The notes below the pieces were generated by a model. That model worked only from the letters and a program-made list of their open reading frames with translations. It did not search any database and was not told the DNA's origin. Shown in pieces: positions 15,448-16,418 of a stretch of 16,418 nucleotides of DNA (the first letter of the stretch is position 1; every line of letters starts with the position of its first letter). Source of the stretch: JBBDWZ01 sp050732575 (GTDB taxonomy: Bacteria > Gemmatimonadota > Gemmatimonadetes > Longimicrobiales > RSA9); assembly GCA_050732575.1 (NCBI GenBank), contig JBOHRF010000094.1, positions 1 to 16,418 of the forward strand, written 5' to 3'. Made by a program: the position numbers and the translations under genes.

Positions 15448-15558
15448 TGCGCGCAGCGCGAACTCATAGTAGGCGGTGAGAAACACGACGCGGGCATGCG
15501 CTCGGGCGAGGGCAGGCGCATGACCTCGAACCCGTCGATGCCGGGTATGGTTGTGCCG
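15447..15558 (-). pseudogene. Receiver-domain fragment of a LytTR-like response regulator
   Basis: Minus-strand reading gives TIPGIDGFEVMRLPSPERMP, then after a one-base shift near 15500 RVVFLTAYYEFALRA. This is the beta3-beta4 part of a CheY-like receiver (usual pattern MPG.DGFEVL...P....P.VVF.TAYD.YALRAFE, typical of LytTR-type regulators). The phosphoacceptor strand before it is absent, and so are the DYLLKP strand and the DNA-binding domain. It passes without a stop into the ADOP fragment. Assignment to the LytTR subgroup is an inference from the TAYYEFALRA wording. Confidence 0.65.
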
Positions 15559-15602
15559 CTAAAGAACACGTTCGGTCGACCTGGGCTGCAATCGGGCGTT
15601 GG

Positions 15603-16418
15603 CTACTTGCGCGTCTTCAAGGCCTGCTTTACGCGCGGGTCCGTCATCAGCGGAATCAGGCCCGAGAATCTGTGCCCGATTGTACCCATGCCGTTATCAG
15701 CATGCTCGAGTAGAAGAGAAACTGCGCGGTCACGTTGGCCATCATCATGGCGTTTTCTGCCAGGATCTGCATGAGCATCGGGCTGCGCATTTCTATCAAG
15801 CGGGCGCGCACGCGTGTTATTTCTGCCTGGTCGTTCTGGAGCGTGGCGATTTGCAGAAGCAGGATGAGTAGATCCATGCTCGCACGATGGGCTGGCTCGG
15901 CGAGGGCCGCACTCACGATCGAGCGCGCCGAATCAAGTTGTCCGGCCTCTTTCAGAAATGTCGCGAGCGTGGTCTGCCTTACCCTCCATTCCAAATCGGT
16001 GGGGCCCCGGGCACGAAGTCGCTCGAGGTTCGCTGGTTCTTGCATCCGTACGAGCAGCCCTTTCACCAGCGAATCAGCCAGCCGGTCGCGCCCATGCCAG
16101 CGCAGTTCTGTAATGAGCGCCCAGAAGAACCAGCCCTTCCTTGCCATTGTACTATCGACGATGGCAAGCCCCCTGGTCAAAGGGCCGGCGCATAGGTGAG
16201 CGTCGGCTCGAAGGTATTCCAGTTCGCCCAGCGTTTCCGGGAAACGCCTTGCCCCCTCATCATGGACATCTGCCTCCAGCGCGCATCGGCCCTCGAGATC
16301 GGCGTGCAGGATGATGCGGGGCAGAGTCCGTTCGTTTTCGAGGGCATCGCCGTGAAAGGAATGGCCACCGGTCGAGTGAGCGGTAACAACCAGACGGGCA
16401 CGTTCCGGCTTACGCGAG
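15603..16418 (-). pseudogene. TPR-like helical-repeat protein, 5' end beyond right edge, frameshifted near 3' end
   Basis: One minus frame is open from the window edge to a stop at 15656. The best part (about 16250-15690) is clearly helical-repeat protein: GARRFPETLGELEYLRADAH, LAIVDSTMARKGWFFWALIT, LADSLVKGLLVRMQEPANLE, LEWRVRQTTLATFLKEAGQL and DSARSIVSAALAEPAHRASM. Near 15688 the frame should shift by one base: the other frame continues HRFSGLIPLMTDPRVKQALK and ends TRK-TAG at 15603-15605, a natural C-terminus. Such repeats form the C-terminal part of kinases or transcriptional activators in these phyla, but the N-terminal domain is outside the window. A TTG at 16180 is a possible internal start without a good ribosome site. 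Right of about 16255 the plus strand reads equally well, so the gene may be truncated there. Confidence 0.6.
16196..16418 (+). pseudogene. Possible C-terminal fragment of a beta-rich protein on the opposite strand
   Basis: From about 16255 to the edge the plus strand reads IMDICLQRASALEIGVQDDA, then GQSPFVFEGIAVKGMATGRV and SGNNQTGTFRLTR. The alternating hydrophobic pattern and the ending TG.VSGN...GTFRLTR resemble the C-terminal strands of secreted or hydrolase-associated proteins that end with this phrase. The frame is open from a GTG at 16196 but similarity starts later. It is codon-aligned antisense to the TPR-like frame, so one of the two is a shadow here; I cannot decide without a database search. 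It may continue past the window. Confidence 0.3.

Noticed and set aside
1..16418. CRISPR arrays, tRNA, rRNA, prophage or replication origin
   Set aside because: No regularly spaced direct repeats, no cloverleaf or rRNA-like sequence and no phage or replication genes were seen by eye.

Overview
High-GC bacterial DNA that most resembles Gemmatimonadota, with Acidobacteriota as the alternative. This rests on family content: a duplicated orphan FtsX/MacB-type permease (ADOP), 6-bladed beta-propeller proteins, a BNR/sortilin-type repeat protein, an OPT transporter, a group II truncated hemoglobin and many signal-peptide proteins. There is no rRNA or other direct taxonomic marker.

The window has an intact core between two decayed flanks. 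The core (about 6.7-14.5 kb) holds five full-length genes: on the plus strand a secreted aminopeptidase P (M24B), a GlbO-like truncated hemoglobin and a secreted PD40/TPR protein; then a convergent 820-aa ADOP permease on the minus strand; then a divergent 653-aa OPT transporter on the plus strand. A 95-nt hairpin made of degenerate hexamers separates the peptidase from the hemoglobin, and a small stem-loop fills the 18-bp gap between the two convergent stop codons.

Left flank (1-6.6 kb): a propeller pseudogene running off the left edge is abutted by an ISL3-family transposase remnant. The transposase abuts a scrap of a BNR-protein C-terminus, followed by an inverted repeat. Next comes an intact minus-strand pair, a membrane-anchored 6-bladed propeller protein overlapping a secreted 11-cysteine protein, preceded by a NarL-type response regulator with a degenerate receiver and a frameshift. 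Then comes a run of remnants: a ThuA-like lipoprotein lacking its middle, an antiparallel carboxypeptidase-regulatory-like N-terminus, the C-terminal half of a VapC-type PIN toxin with two frameshifts, and a BNR protein with a frameshift and a large internal deletion.

Right flank (14.5-16.4 kb): a frameshifted secreted protein, the last part of a second ADOP permease fused in frame to a piece of a response-regulator receiver, and a TPR-like gene that enters from the right edge and is frameshifted near its end.

The frameshifts fall in fragments and flank genes while the 8-kb core has none. I therefore favour real pseudogenisation and recombination over random sequencing error, but single-base homopolymer changes at several sites leave that open. 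I see no complete new defence or biosynthetic system. The least explained items are the Cys-rich/propeller pair with its odd regulator, the hexamer-built hairpin and the density of fragment junctions.
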